Below are positions 20,083 through 30,699 of a DNA stretch of 64,000 nucleotides, in pieces. Origin of the DNA: Maniola hyperantus (taxonomy: Eukaryota > Arthropoda > Insecta > Lepidoptera > Nymphalidae); assembly GCF_902806685.2 (NCBI RefSeq), contig NC_048557.2, positions 10,549,554 through 10,613,553 on the forward strand. Direction: 5' to 3'. The translations under genes and the position numbers were made by a program. The notes under the pieces were generated by a model. It had not been told where the DNA came from and did not search any database. It saw only the letters and a program-made list of their open reading frames with translations. Every line of letters begins with the position of its first letter. Position 1 is the stretch's first letter.

Positions 20083-20261
20083 AACTGCCCTGGTGAACTT
20101 CGTTCCGCTTAACAGTCTATTCAATTTTTTTTAATTTTTCTCTCCGTAAGAACCATTCTCGTACTTCAAGGAAAATGATAAACAAAGAATTAGCGAGATC
20201 GGTTCAGCTGTTCTCGAGATTTGCGAACACATTAATTAGTGATTCATTTTTATATTATAGA
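20083..20261 (-). mobile_element. HelD Helitron-like element
   Basis: CTGCCCTGGTGAACTTCGTT at the left, TCTCCGTAAGAACCATTCTC and TCGGTTCAGCTGTTCTCGAG inside, ending ATATTATAGA-T. The CTAG end is eroded (AAACTGCCC). Confidence 0.7.
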
Positions 20262-20484
20262 TAACTTAGCACCTAGGATTTGAATAATGTATTTTTTTAT
20301 GATTCTGTTGGTGGTTCAATAAAAAAATTATAGAATGTAAAATATGTTTGACAGGATACAAAGCTATTATGAAGCTTGAGTAAAATTTTGTCTCCGTTTC
20401 ACTCAACAAGGAGTCGACATGACTCGATTTTAGTTGCTCTGCACATTGCTGCTACAGGTAGGTAACTTCTTATTTTAATGAATA

Positions 20485-20780
20485 AAACGGGTACATACCA
20501 CGATTAATTTTTGTTTTTATTTGTCGATATTTCAACCCAATTGCACGGGTCGTGGTCACGACGGGACTGCGGTGCTGCGAGAGATGTAGTTCGAGCTGTC
20601 AAGGGCAGTAGCGAACTACCCTCTTTCTTGTTCTTCTCGCTGGAACTTAACGAGCTGTCCGGCAGAATACACTCACAACGTCACTATTAACTTTCGATGT
20701 CGTACGATGCTGTCTTGGTTTGCATAATTCTACCACTGGATTCCAGATACTTGCTAGTTTAAATAAATAATAATAAATAA
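20485..20780 (-). mobile_element. Penelope-like terminal region
   Basis: Complement runs CCAGTGGTAGAATTATGCAA ... GACCACGACCCGTGCAATTG ... GTGGTATGTACCCGTTTTAT. The GGTCGTGGTCACGAC hairpin before GAAATATCGAC is typical of Penelope-like terminal repeats. The last ~40 bases recur at 59745. Confidence 0.55.
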
Positions 20781-21115
20781 ATAATAAATATCGTTTATTG
20801 TTTCATTATTGCTAGTAGTAAGTATGTACAATGTTTTTATCTAATATTATATCTAAACTAAAAACTAACAATATACAATAAGGTCGCAAACTCAGCATAG
20901 CCGAGCACCGCTCACACTGCTCAGCGCTGGTTTTCAGTTTGCGCCATAATTTACATTGATTAATAAAGACGCACCACGCCCGTTGCGTTATCAAGCAATA
21001 AAAAAAAATTGCATAAACTACACCAAAAACAGTGACATAGAAAAAAGAGCGAAATCTAAAAATAACAGTTAAATAAAAAAAAATAAAAAAAAAGTATAAA
21101 TATAAATATAAATGT
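20781..21115 (-). mobile_element. Retroelement 3' end inserted in the Penelope-like element
   Basis: Minus strand ends in ATAATAAATAAATA after a GCGCTGAGCAGTGTGAGCGG segment, and starts with an A/T run at about 21065-21110. It separates the two Penelope-like parts. Confidence 0.45.
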
Positions 21116-21345
21116 CCCTTCCCAGCTAAACCATCCTCACGATTGAATTTCTGGTGTTTGCGGATTTCAATCGCTTCGCGCACTAGTCTAGGCATATAGT
21201 GGCGGTCTGTGGAGAGAACTCGAGGATTGTGGAGTTCAATCCAATGTTTTATGCCTGGCTGTAGGATATGCACCGCGATCGGAGACTTCTGAGGATCGTC
21301 GTTATGTAATATGTCGTTAAACCACGAAATAAGCTTAAAATCATT
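21116..21345 (-). mobile_element. Penelope-like element, C-terminal coding fragment
   Basis: An ORF starting at 21273 reads GIKHWIELHNPRVLSTDRHY, then RLVREAIEIRKH and FNREDG. This matches the region after the GIY-YIG endonuclease in Penelope-like elements (H, LVREA.EI and NREDG are usual). It is cut after NREDG by the insert to its left. Reverse transcriptase is absent. Confidence 0.6.
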
Positions 21346-21691
21346 AGGTATCTTCTAATTGTTAAACTCCAGAATATCATCAATGGTTAAACTGTGTGCT
21401 TGTTAAACAGCGACGTTAGCTAGCGATCGCTATTCCACATTTTTCCCGACTAACGAGATTTGATCTGCCTCGGACGGAAAAATTGAGGGAAAATCACGTT
21501 TTTGACATGAAACGCTTCGGATTTCTATACGTCTGGCGTTTTTTGCTAACAGTCTGGGTGACTCGGCAGTTATGTTAGGAAATTATACTTACCTGCTTTT
21601 TTATTGCGAGATTTTATTGTACCACCTGGTTATCCGGTTCGATTAACGTTGAGATTTATTTTCGATACCCTTAATAAAATAAGTCTTCGTA
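21346..21691. other. Unassigned stretch
   Basis: No repeat or gene recognised. Confidence 0.5.
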
Positions 21692-22113
21692 TTTTTAGGG
21701 TTGCTTACATCAAAAGGAAAAACGAATTCCTTATAAAATCACTTTGTTGTCTGTCTGTCTGTCGGTCTGTCAAGAAACCTAGAGGGCTCCCGTTGACTTA
21801 AAATCATGAAATTTGGCAGGTAGGTAGGTCTTATAGCAGACATTAGGGGAAAACAACATAAGGGGGTTACATCACATAAAAAAATTAAATTGTGATCATG
21901 AACTAACAATTAGTATTTTTGATTTTTGAAATAAGTAAGATAACTATATCAAGTGGGGTATCATATGAAAGGGCTTCACCTGTGCATTCTAAAACAGATT
22001 TTTATTTATTTTTATGCATAATAGATTTTGAATTATCATGCAAATATCTAAAAAATACGACTGTAGTACGGAACCCTCGGTGCGCGAGCCTGACTCGCAC
22101 TTGGCCGGTTTTT
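21692..22113 (-). mobile_element. R420, full length
   Basis: From TTTTTAGGGTTGCTTACATC to GACTCGCACTTGGCCGGTTT. All blocks are in order: GTCTGTCTGT run, GTAGGTAGGTCTTATAGC, GGGGTATCATATGAAAGGGC, AGTACGGAACCCTCGGTGCG. Short ORFs across it are not coding. Class unknown. Confidence 0.8.
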
Positions 22114-22860
22114 CTCTTCTCAGGGCAGCCCATAGAGTGGAAGCGAGTGGACATGAGACAAAAAAAAAATACAGGCTCACTCCGTATTCATGTGGGATTG
22201 TGCCCTAAACCCTGTACCTTTATGAAGATTCCCAAACTGTAAGTTAGCGAAACTGTTTCTCTAGTTATGAGTAGCTTTGATTTCTTTGACCGAGATGCGG
22301 TTATGGTTAACTTTTGACAAGTTAATTGCTAACATAACTAACTTTCTTGGCGGTGTTTGCGCGAATGTTTGCCAAGTACGCCAAGCCGTTGGATCTTTCT
22401 GTACGGTTGTTCATAAATCCATTGACAAAGCACGAATTTCCATTGTTTCTTCCACATAAAGATGTTTGAGAAATACGATATGTTTGAGAATTTGGATGGA
22501 AGTTGGCCTTTTATATGTATGTTGGCATGTATTATTGCTTGAATATGGTGACACCATTGATACAATAATACGAAGAAATACTGTTCATCATTTACTGAAT
22601 CCTTAATAATCATCATCATTATTGCCAGTCTCTGGATGTCCGCTGACGAAAGAGAGAAAGAAGTATGGAAAGAAAGAAAAAAACGTTTATTTAAAAAGCA
22701 TCTTCTAGATAGCTTCTTAAAGCTAGCCTTATCTAATACTATACAAATAATGTCCGCGTGGAATTGTGCCTGCATACTGGCTGCATTTTCCCGCTGGTTG
22801 ATCCGTTGCGCAAAAATTGAGCAAAATAAATTACTATACTTACCATTAAAATGTCACTAT
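22114..22860. other. Unassigned stretch
   Basis: Several 60-145 codon ORFs on both strands, none with a domain I recognise. Composition does not separate it from surrounding non-coding DNA. Confidence 0.45.
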
Positions 22861-22956
22861 AGCTAAGGAATTGCATTCCAAACCAGTGCTAAATTCTTTT
22901 CACGATCCGAAAGCACTTGTAACAGTTTATTTTAATAAAAAATGTTTCTATTCTAT
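22861..22956 (+). mobile_element. LINE-G 3' tail fragment
   Basis: GCATTCCAAACCAGTGCTAAATT to TTTTAATAAAAAATGTTTCTATTCTATT, the last ~95 bases of LINE-G. Confidence 0.65.
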
Positions 22957-23029
22957 TGAGAACTTTTCAATAGAAATCGGGTTTCTTACAAAGACTTATC
23001 GATTTTACGCCTATCGGTATATATCGGTA

Positions 23030-23496
23030 TCGGTCGGTGATGTTCACGATAGGCAAACTAGAAACCGAAATAAGCTAGCTACTCCTGCGCTCCGCCTCTG
23101 GAAGGTGGGAAAGTCATTTGTGGGAATGAGTGTAATATTTTATAATAAAATTCCACAAGCAATTTTAGACTTGCCTTTACACAAGTTTAAAAAATGTGTT
23201 AAAAGTATGCTCCTAAAAAAAGCATATTATACAGTCGCAGACTATGTAAACGATAAAAAAGCTTGGATTTGACTCGCTCCAGCAATGCACGGGGCTGCAA
23301 TGGCTTGTATAGTACGGTATAATAACATTGTAAATTGAAAAATTTAAAAGAGCAACCGCCGAGTTTCTTGCTGGTTCTTCTCGGTAGGAACGGCATTCCG
23401 AACCAGTGGTAAATTAAAACTACCTGACTGTTCATAAGTACTTGTAAAAAGTTTACATGAATAAAAAAACATTCTATTCTATTCTATTCTATTCCT
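23030..23496 (+). mobile_element. LINE-G C-terminus and 3' UTR
   Basis: The last ~80 residues of the ORF ending at 23272 read RQTRNRNKLATPALRLWKVG, FVGMSVIFYNKIP, LDLPLHKFKK and KKAYYTVADYVNDKKAWI, the end of a jockey/CR1-like RT ORF. The 3' UTR has GAGTTTCTTGCTGGTTCTTC and an (ATTCT) tail at about 23470-23495. Everything upstream is missing. Confidence 0.8.
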
Positions 23497-23522
23497 ACAT
23501 AAAATACATCCATATCCATACT

Positions 23523-23738
23523 TCCATACTAATATTATAAATGCGAAAGTGTGTCTGTCTGTCTGTTAGCTTTTCACGGCCCAACAGTTAAACCGATTTT
23601 TATGAAATTTGGTATAGAGTTAGCTTACATCCCGTGGAAGGTCATAGGCTACTACTTTTATCCCGGAAAATTAAAGAGTTCCCACGGGATTCTTGAAAAA
23701 CCTAAATCCACGCGGACGAAGTCGCGGGCATCATCTAG
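23523..23738 (+). mobile_element. HelB Helitron, complete
   Basis: TCCATACTAATATTATAAAT to GGGCATCATCTAG, with hairpin CGCGGACGAAGTCGCG. The base before TC is T rather than A. Confidence 0.85.
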
Positions 23739-23793
23739 TAAGTTATATACCTATCTGAAAATGAAAATAAAAATGAAATAATTTTTTGTTCAA

Positions 23794-23868
23794 GTAAACT
23801 TTCACAAGTACTTTTGAATCGTCGGATGCATCTACCACTGGTTCGGAATGACTTTCCTACCGAGCATC
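23794..23868 (-). mobile_element. LINE-G 3' tail fragment
   Basis: CTTTCACAAGTACTTTTGAA and ATGCATCTACCACTGGTTCG, complement of the tail. Confidence 0.7.
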
Positions 23869-24340
23869 CATATTACCTATCTAGTTTTTAGGTTATCAGT
23901 GGTGACCTAAAAGGAAATGGAATTGAGACTCATAACTTGTATGGTGCCTCGTTATTTATTTTGAATATGCTAATGTTTATTTATGTTATAACTTAGTACA
24001 TATTTTATTGATATGAGCACATAAACATAGTTAATCCTATCCATTGACTTATATATATTACTTCGTATGGACAAGGCCATTGAATAAACAAAATGGCACC
24101 GACTCAGTGGTGCTATTAGCATTAATGCAACCTCAGTGACGTCTGGATTTCAAACGGGTCGTTCATTAGTTATTAAGAGGTGGCGCTGATATGTTTGGTT
24201 CCAAAACCGTGAAATATTTTGTTCGCTTGGGCATATTTTGTCATTTATATATCGATGATTCTATCCTAAATTATTATGAAATACTGTCTTCATCTTATCT
24301 AAATAAATTGCGGAATAACGTTTATAAAGCAAAACAAATC
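23869..24340. other. Unassigned stretch
   Basis: Nothing recognised. Confidence 0.5.
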
Positions 24341-24492
24341 GTGAGGTAACCTGCATGCCTGAATATATATAATAATAATAAATTTAGTGTTTTCATTCTG
24401 ACCTTGGCCAACGTGGTGGATTATGGCCTAAAGTCTAAACCCTTCTCATTCTAAGAGGACACTCGTGCTCTTTAGTGAATGATGATAATATA
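24341..24492 (+). mobile_element. SINE-1 3' half
   Basis: GTGAGGTAACCTGCATGCCT, an ATAATAATAA insertion, CCAACGTGGTGGATTATGGC, and a short GATGATAAT tail. Confidence 0.7.
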
Positions 24493-24723
24493 ACGACTCG
24501 GAGAAGAATATCACAGACTAACCTCAATGAAAAGCAAAGAGAAAATAGTTTCCTCTATGACCTAGGTACTCTATAGTAACTTCAAAGTTCAGCAAACATT
24601 TTATCAGTCATCTTACTTTCTAACCAGTGCAGTGTTAGAAAACGAGCCCTCCATCACCATAAATATATAAATCACGTCCATGAATTCGAAATATCAGAGC
24701 GCTTTCATATTGTTGGACCTAAC

Positions 24724-25120
24724 TTATCATCATCATCATCTTCAACCGATAGACGTCCACTAGCACTTAGCAGCCTCAATAGCTCAACGGGTAAGGAGCG
24801 GACTGAATTGCGAAAGGAGGTTCAAACCCCACCCGTTGCACTATTGTCGTACCTATTCCTAGCACAAGCTTTACGCTTAGTTGGAGGGGAGCGGGGAATA
24901 TTGGTCATAATTAATATGGCTAATATTATTTCTAAAAAAAAACAAAAAAAAACTGCTAGAATATTATAATAGGTCTTTTGTAGGGACATCTTTCTTGAGC
25001 GTCGTCGTCGCCTGAATTCAGCGGCTCCCTGCGACTCGTTCGATATCGTCCGTCCACCTAGTGGGGAGTCTTCCAACGCTACGCTTTCCGGTGCGAAATA
25101 ACAATTCCAGCACCTTGGGG
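24724..25120 (-). mobile_element. RTE-1 LINE 3' end, split by SINE-2
   Basis: 24724-24770 carries ATCATCATCATCTTCAACCGATAGACGTCC, the complement of the GAT-tailed RTE-1 end. 24955-25120 continues with CTGCTAG, TCTTTTGTAGGGACATC and CCCTGCGACTCGTTCGATAT. Coding sequence is frameshifted. Confidence 0.7.
24773..24953 (+). mobile_element. SINE-2, full length, inside RTE-1
   Basis: Head CTCAATAGCTCAACGGGTAA (A box) and GGTTCAAACCCCACCCG (B box), body CTAGCACAAGCTTTACGCTT, end TTAATATGGCTAATATTATT and an A-rich tail. Confidence 0.85.
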
Positions 25121-25237
25121 GAGTTTGGACCCCAAAATCTATCAATTTTTCGAACATTGCCACTTCAGCTTCGCAGCCCGTTTAGCAGTTAGCAACATCC
25201 TATGACTCAAAACCGTATTATCTCTTACTACCTTTTT

Positions 25238-25438
25238 TCGCGACTTCGTCCGCGTGGACTACACAAATTTCAAACCCCTATTTAAACCCTTTAAGAGGTG
25301 GAATTTAAAGGATTTTTTTTTATCAGCGGATGTTTATGTCTCATATCTGCATTCTGCATGCCAAACAGCCCGATCTGTCCAATAGTTTGAGCTGTGCGTG
25401 GACAGATCAGTTAGTCAGCTTTTTCTTTTATAAATATA
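25238..25438 (-). mobile_element. HelA, 3' tip lost
   Basis: Starts at CGCGACTTCGTCCGCGTGGA, with no CTAG, and runs to CTTTTATAAATATATA. The GGGGTTGAATTTTCAAAAAT block is shortened. Confidence 0.75.
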
Positions 25439-25562
25439 TACACATAATCCTTTATATTGTAATAGGATTTTTCAATAAATTAACGTTTTATGAAAACTTT
25501 GAACTTGTTGAGAGACATCTCCAATGCTGAAAATGCTGTTAGGAAATCTGGAAGCTTATTAT

Positions 25563-25990
25563 AAAAAACCGGCCAAGTGCGAGTCAGGCTCGCGCAATGA
25601 GGGTTCCGTACTACAGTCGTATTTTGTCGACATTTTGCATGATAATTCAAAAACTATGATGCATAAAAATAAATAAAAATCTGCTTTAGAATGTACAGGT
25701 GAAGACCTTTCATATTATGATACCCCACTTGAAATAGTCACTCATTTCGAAAGTTGTAAATACTAATTATTAGTTCATGACCACAATTTAAATTTTTTTG
25801 TGTGATCTAACCCTAAATTCACGGTTTTCAGATTTTTCCCCAAATGTCAGCTATAAGATCTACCTACCTGCCAAATTTCATGATTCTAGCTCAACGGGAA
25901 GTACCCTGTAGGTTTCTTGACAGACAGACAGACAACAAAGTGATCCTATAAGGGTTCCGTTTTTCCTTTTGAAATACGGAACCCTAAAAA
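25563..25990 (+). mobile_element. R420, full length
   Basis: AAAAACCGGCCAAGTGCGAG to ATACGGAACCCTAAAAA; about 428 bp, co-linear with 21692-22113. Confidence 0.85.
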
Positions 25991-26954
25991 CGTACACAGT
26001 TATATCCATGCTCTTCCATTTTGTCGTTTCTATTCATTTCGACTCAAAACCGTATTATCTCGTCAAAATATCAAAAGCTAACGTTCATATTGTGGAGTCG
26101 CGGCGTGAATTTCGAGATTCATAATTCAAAAGTCGGAACTTTATTCCCGTGATAAGTTCAAAATCGTTCCGTGCTTATTTTTTGCTATGCTGAGTTGCTT
26201 TGGCCAGACACTGGTCGTACCGGTTCTGAATACGCCCATCTATAACGGCACAACTCTAATTTTACCGCAACCGAAAATCGACTTTATTTTAGTAGCTGTA
26301 GAGTTGCAATTCATGAAATCATTGTTGTCGTTTAAGTCTGCGGGGATTTGGTTTTTAATGCAGGTGATTTAAGGTAGGTTTTCCTACAAAGTGACTGAGA
26401 GGGCAAAGCTGATTGCAGCCTCTAGGCTATATTCAGGGTAGAGATGAACTTTATTGGTACTTTTAAATCATTTTCATTTGGTGAAATTATTTTTCTTCAC
26501 AGCTGGTTTCGATTTTTCACGGAAAATGATTTTTAAATTTTTGCATTCACAATCGATTTTGACAACCTCCAATAAGCAAATAAATGATTTGATTGGATTT
26601 TGTTTGGTTTGTTACATTTTTATTAGGAATTATGATCACAATCATTTCACGAAATCAATTTTCACGAAAACGGTGTTTTAATTATACTGGAAAGTTTTCC
26701 ACTTTAGATGCGATTTTCGCGCTTACTCGCTCTTTAGCTTCTTAGATCTTAATATCAAAAGACTTGTCACGTGATTTTTCACATGCTACTTTAAGTAAGA
26801 TAGCAAGTTTTTAATATGAAAAGACTTGTCACGTGATTTTTCACAGGCTATCTATGAAATGGTCCATCTCTTAAGGATATCCAGGGCATCTGTCTATTGC
26901 GACTACGACTAGAATTAAGGCGAGCTCGTGCCTTTGTCCATTTCCACTGTGTTA
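25991..26954. other. Unassigned stretch
   Basis: A 61-codon ORF (26187-26372) shows no known domain. Contains the CACGTG direct repeat listed separately. Confidence 0.5.
26752..26850 (+). repeat. Direct repeat with CACGTG
   Basis: 26752-26789 and 26813-26850 are 38-base near-identical copies 61 bases apart (AAAAGACTTGTCACGTGATT, TTTCACA). Each holds a CACGTG E-box. Whether it is regulatory cannot be told from sequence alone. Confidence 0.7.
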
Positions 26955-27160
26955 ACTATATAAAAGGAAAAGGTACCTGACTGAACTATTAACGCACATC
27001 TCAAACTACTGGACGGATCGGGCTGAATATGGAATCGGGCATGCAGATAGCTATTATGACGTAGGCATCCGCTGAGAAAGGATTTTTGAAAATTCAACCG
27101 GGGTCAAATAGGGGTTTGAAATTTGTGTAGTCCACGCGGACGAAGTTGCGAGCATAATCT
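26955..27160 (+). mobile_element. HelA Helitron, terminus eroded
   Basis: ACTATATAAAAGGAAAAGGT to GGACGAAGTTGCGAGCATAATC; the final CTAG is lost. Confidence 0.75.
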
Positions 27161-27274
27161 TTAAAAATTAAAAAAAAAAAAATCTAGTATTAATTAATTT
27201 ATTAGCATATTATAATGTATCTTCTTTTTGTCTTCAGGTAATCTATGGATTGATTTATCGGTGAACCCAAGAAG

Positions 27275-27390
27275 TGTATCGCACTCTCGCACGTCACACG
27301 GGCTTGCCCGCACCGGGTTAGCGCGGGGGCTGCGCAGGTGTACGGGGCGTCCCCACCCCCATTGTCATGTCGACCTGTCGCGTACTACAG
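27275..27390 (+). repeat. GC-rich fold-back repeat (FB), copy 3
   Basis: CGCACCGGGTTAGCGCGGGG, GGGGCGTCCCCACCCCCATT and TCGACCTGTCGCGTACTAC. The left arm is degraded. Confidence 0.65.
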
Positions 27391-27863
27391 AACTTTTTTA
27401 GCGAAGTTTCTCCAAGCAGGTACAGCGTAAGTCGTGTAAACATTGTTAGGCTTAAAAGTTGACTGGTAAAGCTTTGATAAAGTTAACAAGCGAGCGAGCA
27501 CGGCAAAGTAGATTACAAAAAATTTAAGTTAAATTGACGACAGAGAAAATGTTTCTGAAACATGTTTATATATATCATATACTTACCTCCTTAAACTCAT
27601 TATATTTTATACGCAAGTACGTCTAAAATATTGAGTTGAATATGGATTTAAATTGAACTTCAGACTGCTGCTTAGAGAGCTGTTTAATTTGGAAAAAAAA
27701 TGATGAAAATCGAAAGAGATACTAGAGAGAGAAAGACACAAAGGTAATAAAGGTAAGTAATTAATATTAAAATTGTACTTACACAATAATTCACAATTTA
27801 ACGTAGTTTGTTCTCGTATTTTAATCTCTAGATAAAATTTCAGTAAGTTTCTTTCTTTTCGTC
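27391..27863. other. Unassigned stretch
   Basis: A+T-rich, nothing recognised. Confidence 0.5.
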
Positions 27864-28037
27864 TTTTTTTTAAAAAGAATATTAGCCATAATAAAATGAC
27901 TAATATTCCCCTTTCCTCTCCAATTAAGCGTCAGGCTTGTGCTAGGAGTAGGTACGACAATAGTGCAACGGGCGGGGTTTGAACCGTCGACCTTTCGGTT
28001 TTCAGTCCACTCCTATACCGGTTGAGCTATTGAGGCT
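27864..28037 (-). mobile_element. SINE-2, full length
   Basis: T-run then AAAGAATATTAGCCATAATA; complement head GGTTTGAACCGTCGACCTTT/AGCTATTGAGGC. Complete at both ends. Confidence 0.85.
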
Positions 28038-28128
28038 CATAGTTTTTCATATGTACAATGTAAATAGGTATGATTAAAATCATAGTGAATATTAACAATT
28101 AACATAATATTGAATAGTTTTTAGAAGC

Positions 28129-28399
28129 GATGATAGCCTGGTAGTTAAGACGTCCTGTTCGGGAGATAGGGGGTTCAATCCTGGGCACGCAAATCTAACT
28201 TTTCGGATGTTACATGCGATTTTAGAAATTAAATATCACATGATTTAACGGCGAAGGAAAACATCGTGAAGAAACCTGTGTGCATGAGAGTTCTCCATAA
28301 ATGTGTGTGAAGTCTGCGAATCTGCACTTGGCCACTATGGCCAAAATCTTTCTCACTCTGAGAGGAGACATGCGCTCTGTAGTGAGTGATGATGATAGA
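28129..28399 (+). mobile_element. SINE-1, full length
   Basis: GATAGCCTGGTAGTTAAGAC (A box changed), GGTTCAATCCTGGGCACGC, GGCGAAGGAAAACATCGTGA, and tail GTGAGTGATGATGATAG. Confidence 0.85.
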
Positions 28400-28910
28400 T
28401 CAGTTTGGACTGTTTCCCTTGACTTGGTAAGGATTGGAAGGATTATTCCAAAGTCATATCTTCTTTGTTTCAGCTATTTATTTTATTTTATTTTATTTTT
28501 ATTTTTTTATATCTTATTAGAATGGCAGTGCCACTTACACTAACTAGATAATTAATAATAAATTTAAATACAAATAAAGGTACAAGAAAAAAGACATAAA
28601 ATATAAAACGATAAAAAATCAAAAGATTATATTATTATGTTGTAATCCATATGTATGCTTGTATGTATTGTATATTATGTGCTTTTCGTAAGTCCGTTGG
28701 GGCTGTGTCGCGTAATTTAGGATGCGAGCGGAATACCATTATGTAAGTAATATCGGTACATTATGTCGCCAGATCTGTTTCATTATCCTTAGTGCCTCGC
28801 GAGGAAGCGGCTGCCATAACTTACGCGGATAAAAGCCACATTGTCTTGGATTACATTATACAAATATCAGAAATACTATGTGCATAATACTCTGTACAAT
28901 ATATCTAATC
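28400..28910. other. Unassigned; possible minus-strand LINE 3' region
   Basis: A TTATTTTATTTTATTTTAT run at about 28478-28500 could be a retroelement tail on the minus strand. Around 28770-28850 the minus strand reads FYPRKLWQPLPREALRIMKQ, which looks protein-like but matches no domain I know. Confidence 0.3.
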
Positions 28911-29072
28911 CATCGGCCGATGCCATAGTCTACTACGATTGCCAAGTGCGTGGCGGCAGATTCCATAAATCTTTGAGAAATGTGTGGTGGACTGTGGCCT
29001 AAATTATTATCATTCTGACTCTCTGACTGGACACCGGTGCTCAGAAGTGGCCCAACAATGGGTTGAGAATGG
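28911..29072. mobile_element. SINE-1 pieces in fold-back arrangement
   Basis: 28911-28980 is SINE-1 on the minus strand (CCATAGTCTACTACGATTGC, CAAGTGCG); 28981-29072 is the next part on plus (TGTGGTGGACTGTGGCCTAA ... CAATGGGTTGAGA). They overlap in the GTGGTGGACT block. Confidence 0.65.
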
Positions 29073-29112
29073 GATAGAACAGAAATATTTTTATTTAAAT
29101 ACATTTTTACAA

Positions 29113-29160
29113 GTACGCGGCAGAAAACAATGTACATCGGCCTTTAGAAAGAGATAGCTC
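29113..29160 (+). mobile_element. TA-1 end fragment
   Basis: GTACGCGGCAGAAAACAATG and TACATCGGCCTTTAGAAAG match the TA-1 left end. No partner end. Confidence 0.65.
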
Positions 29161-29176
29161 TTGTCTTTCTCTAAAC

Positions 29177-29372
29177 TAAATTTAGAGTATCTGCATCTTT
29201 TTCTTTTTAATATTGCTAAAAAAGGACGGAACATGAATTTAACATTTAAAGATTCATGTTAGTGTACGCTCGCGACTGGCAGCTAAAGTCATTAAATTTA
29301 AAACTGTCAAACTGTGTCGGTCCTTTTCATATTACGTTAGTAAGAAGAGGATGCGAATACTCTAAAATTTAG
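29177..29372. mobile_element. MITE family K, copy 1
   Basis: Ends AAATTTAGAGTATCTGCATC and its near complement GGATGCGAATACTCTAAAAT. Inner AAAGGACGGAACATGA and CGGTCCTTTTCATATTACG. A second copy lies at 36069. Confidence 0.7.
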
Positions 29373-29684
29373 GTGTGCTCAGAAGCAGTACCTCTTCTTC
29401 TTCCTTACCTTATCCCACGCTACGTGGGGTCGGCACAACATGTCTTCTTCTTCTACTCACTTTTGTCATTCGTCAACGTATTATCCACCCCTTTTTCACG
29501 CATATCCTCTTTCACGCAATCCATCCACCTTTTGTTTGGTCGTCCTCTCCTCTTTTTTCCTTCCTCATGCATACTTAACATTCTTCTAGTGACATGACTT
29601 TCTTCCCTCCGCAGTAGATGTCCATGCCATGCCAGCCTATTACCCCTCATCTTTTCTACCACTGGCGCTACTTTCAAACTTCGA
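29373..29684 (-). mobile_element. RTE-like LINE (RTE-3), C-terminus
   Basis: ORF 29689-29453 reads MYRSLKVAPVVEKMRGNRLA, WHGHLLRREE, KKRRGRPNKRWMDCVKEDMR, the last domain of RTE-type ORFs (WYGH.LRR...RGRP..RW.D). The coding sequence continues beyond the hAT insertion at about 30306-30320. RT domain missing. Confidence 0.75.
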
Positions 29685-29692
29685 TACACAGC

Positions 29693-30297
29693 TAGAGGAT
29701 TCGATCCCGGTCGATTTTTCTAATCCCGGGATTTCGGGATTATCTACAGTTAATTTCGGGATCCCGGGATAGTCCCGGGATTGTAATGGTAATGGAAAGT
29801 GGTAAGAAAAGACAGTAAAACATACTAAAATCAATTTTTTATTTATCTTTTAGTTTTGTGAGGACATATACTTCGTAAACCTAAACAAAAATGAAAAGAA
29901 CATTTAGGTCTATGTACGACATTAACATAACCTCTTAGAGCTACAGAAAATAACACTTGTTGTTTTTCATCTATATTTACTCAGACACATTAATGCATTG
30001 TTGCTTTTAATAATTTCATTGATTATCACAAATAAACAAAAAAAATATCAATACTTACACGACGTGAAGCGGGAATTTTACACACTTTTACGCATAATCC
30101 GGTACCGGTCGTTAGCAAAAACAAATGAAATCAGCTGTGTAAACAAGATGGCTGTCAAAATGTCAAATCAAGGTTTCGTTTCACGCAAATTTTTATTGAC
30201 TTATTTAAAAAATTTATCAATCCCGAAAATCCCGGGATTCATTAAATTTGATCCCGAAAATTTCGGGACTAAAATATGACCGGGATCGAATCCTCTA
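29693..30297. mobile_element. Non-autonomous hAT-like element, 605 bp
   Basis: Perfect 20-base terminal inverted repeats TAGAGGATTCGATCCCGGTC (29693-29712, 30278-30297), flanked by an 8-base target duplication TACACAGC (29685-29692, 30298-30305). Eight bases and TAGAG ends are hAT features. Subterminal ATCCCGGGAT and TTTCGGGAT motifs repeat at both ends. No transposase. It sits inside the RTE-3 coding remnant. Confidence 0.9.
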
Positions 30298-30305
30298 TAC
30301 ACAGC

Positions 30306-30699
30306 ACGTAAATTAATGAAAAAAACCGCCGCTCGTAAAACTTATGAATAATAAGTAGTAAAAATCCATTTTTCCCCGGCTTGAACACTTCCCGGCCATT
30401 ATGCTCTAGTGGCGACTGGTAATGGACCCATAAACTTTTTAATAAGCGAACACTGGAACTATTAATGCGCGGTTTCAGCGCTTTTCATAAGTTCCCGACT
30501 TAATAACATTTCACAATGGATACCGTTGTTCTATATTTTCAATTTACCTGTGTGTTTTGTTCTTGTACTAAAGTTGTTTTATTCCAATCGAATCCAATGT
30601 TTGAATCCAACGCGGGTCCACTACTGAGAACGGGTACCAAGTAGGTATGGATTGGCAGACTTCACACTACTAATAAGAAATTAAAAAATTACAATCAAT
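30306..30699. other. Unassigned stretch
   Basis: The first ~15 bases belong to RTE-3; nothing else recognised. Confidence 0.5.

Noticed and set aside
20520..20570. Intact hammerhead ribozyme in the Penelope-like end
   Set aside because: A hairpin followed by GAAATA is present, but the CTGANGA half of the core is not recognisable.
22338..22866. 145- and 76-codon ORFs on opposite strands as host genes
   Set aside because: No domain, no start or splice context, and A+T-rich low-complexity translation.
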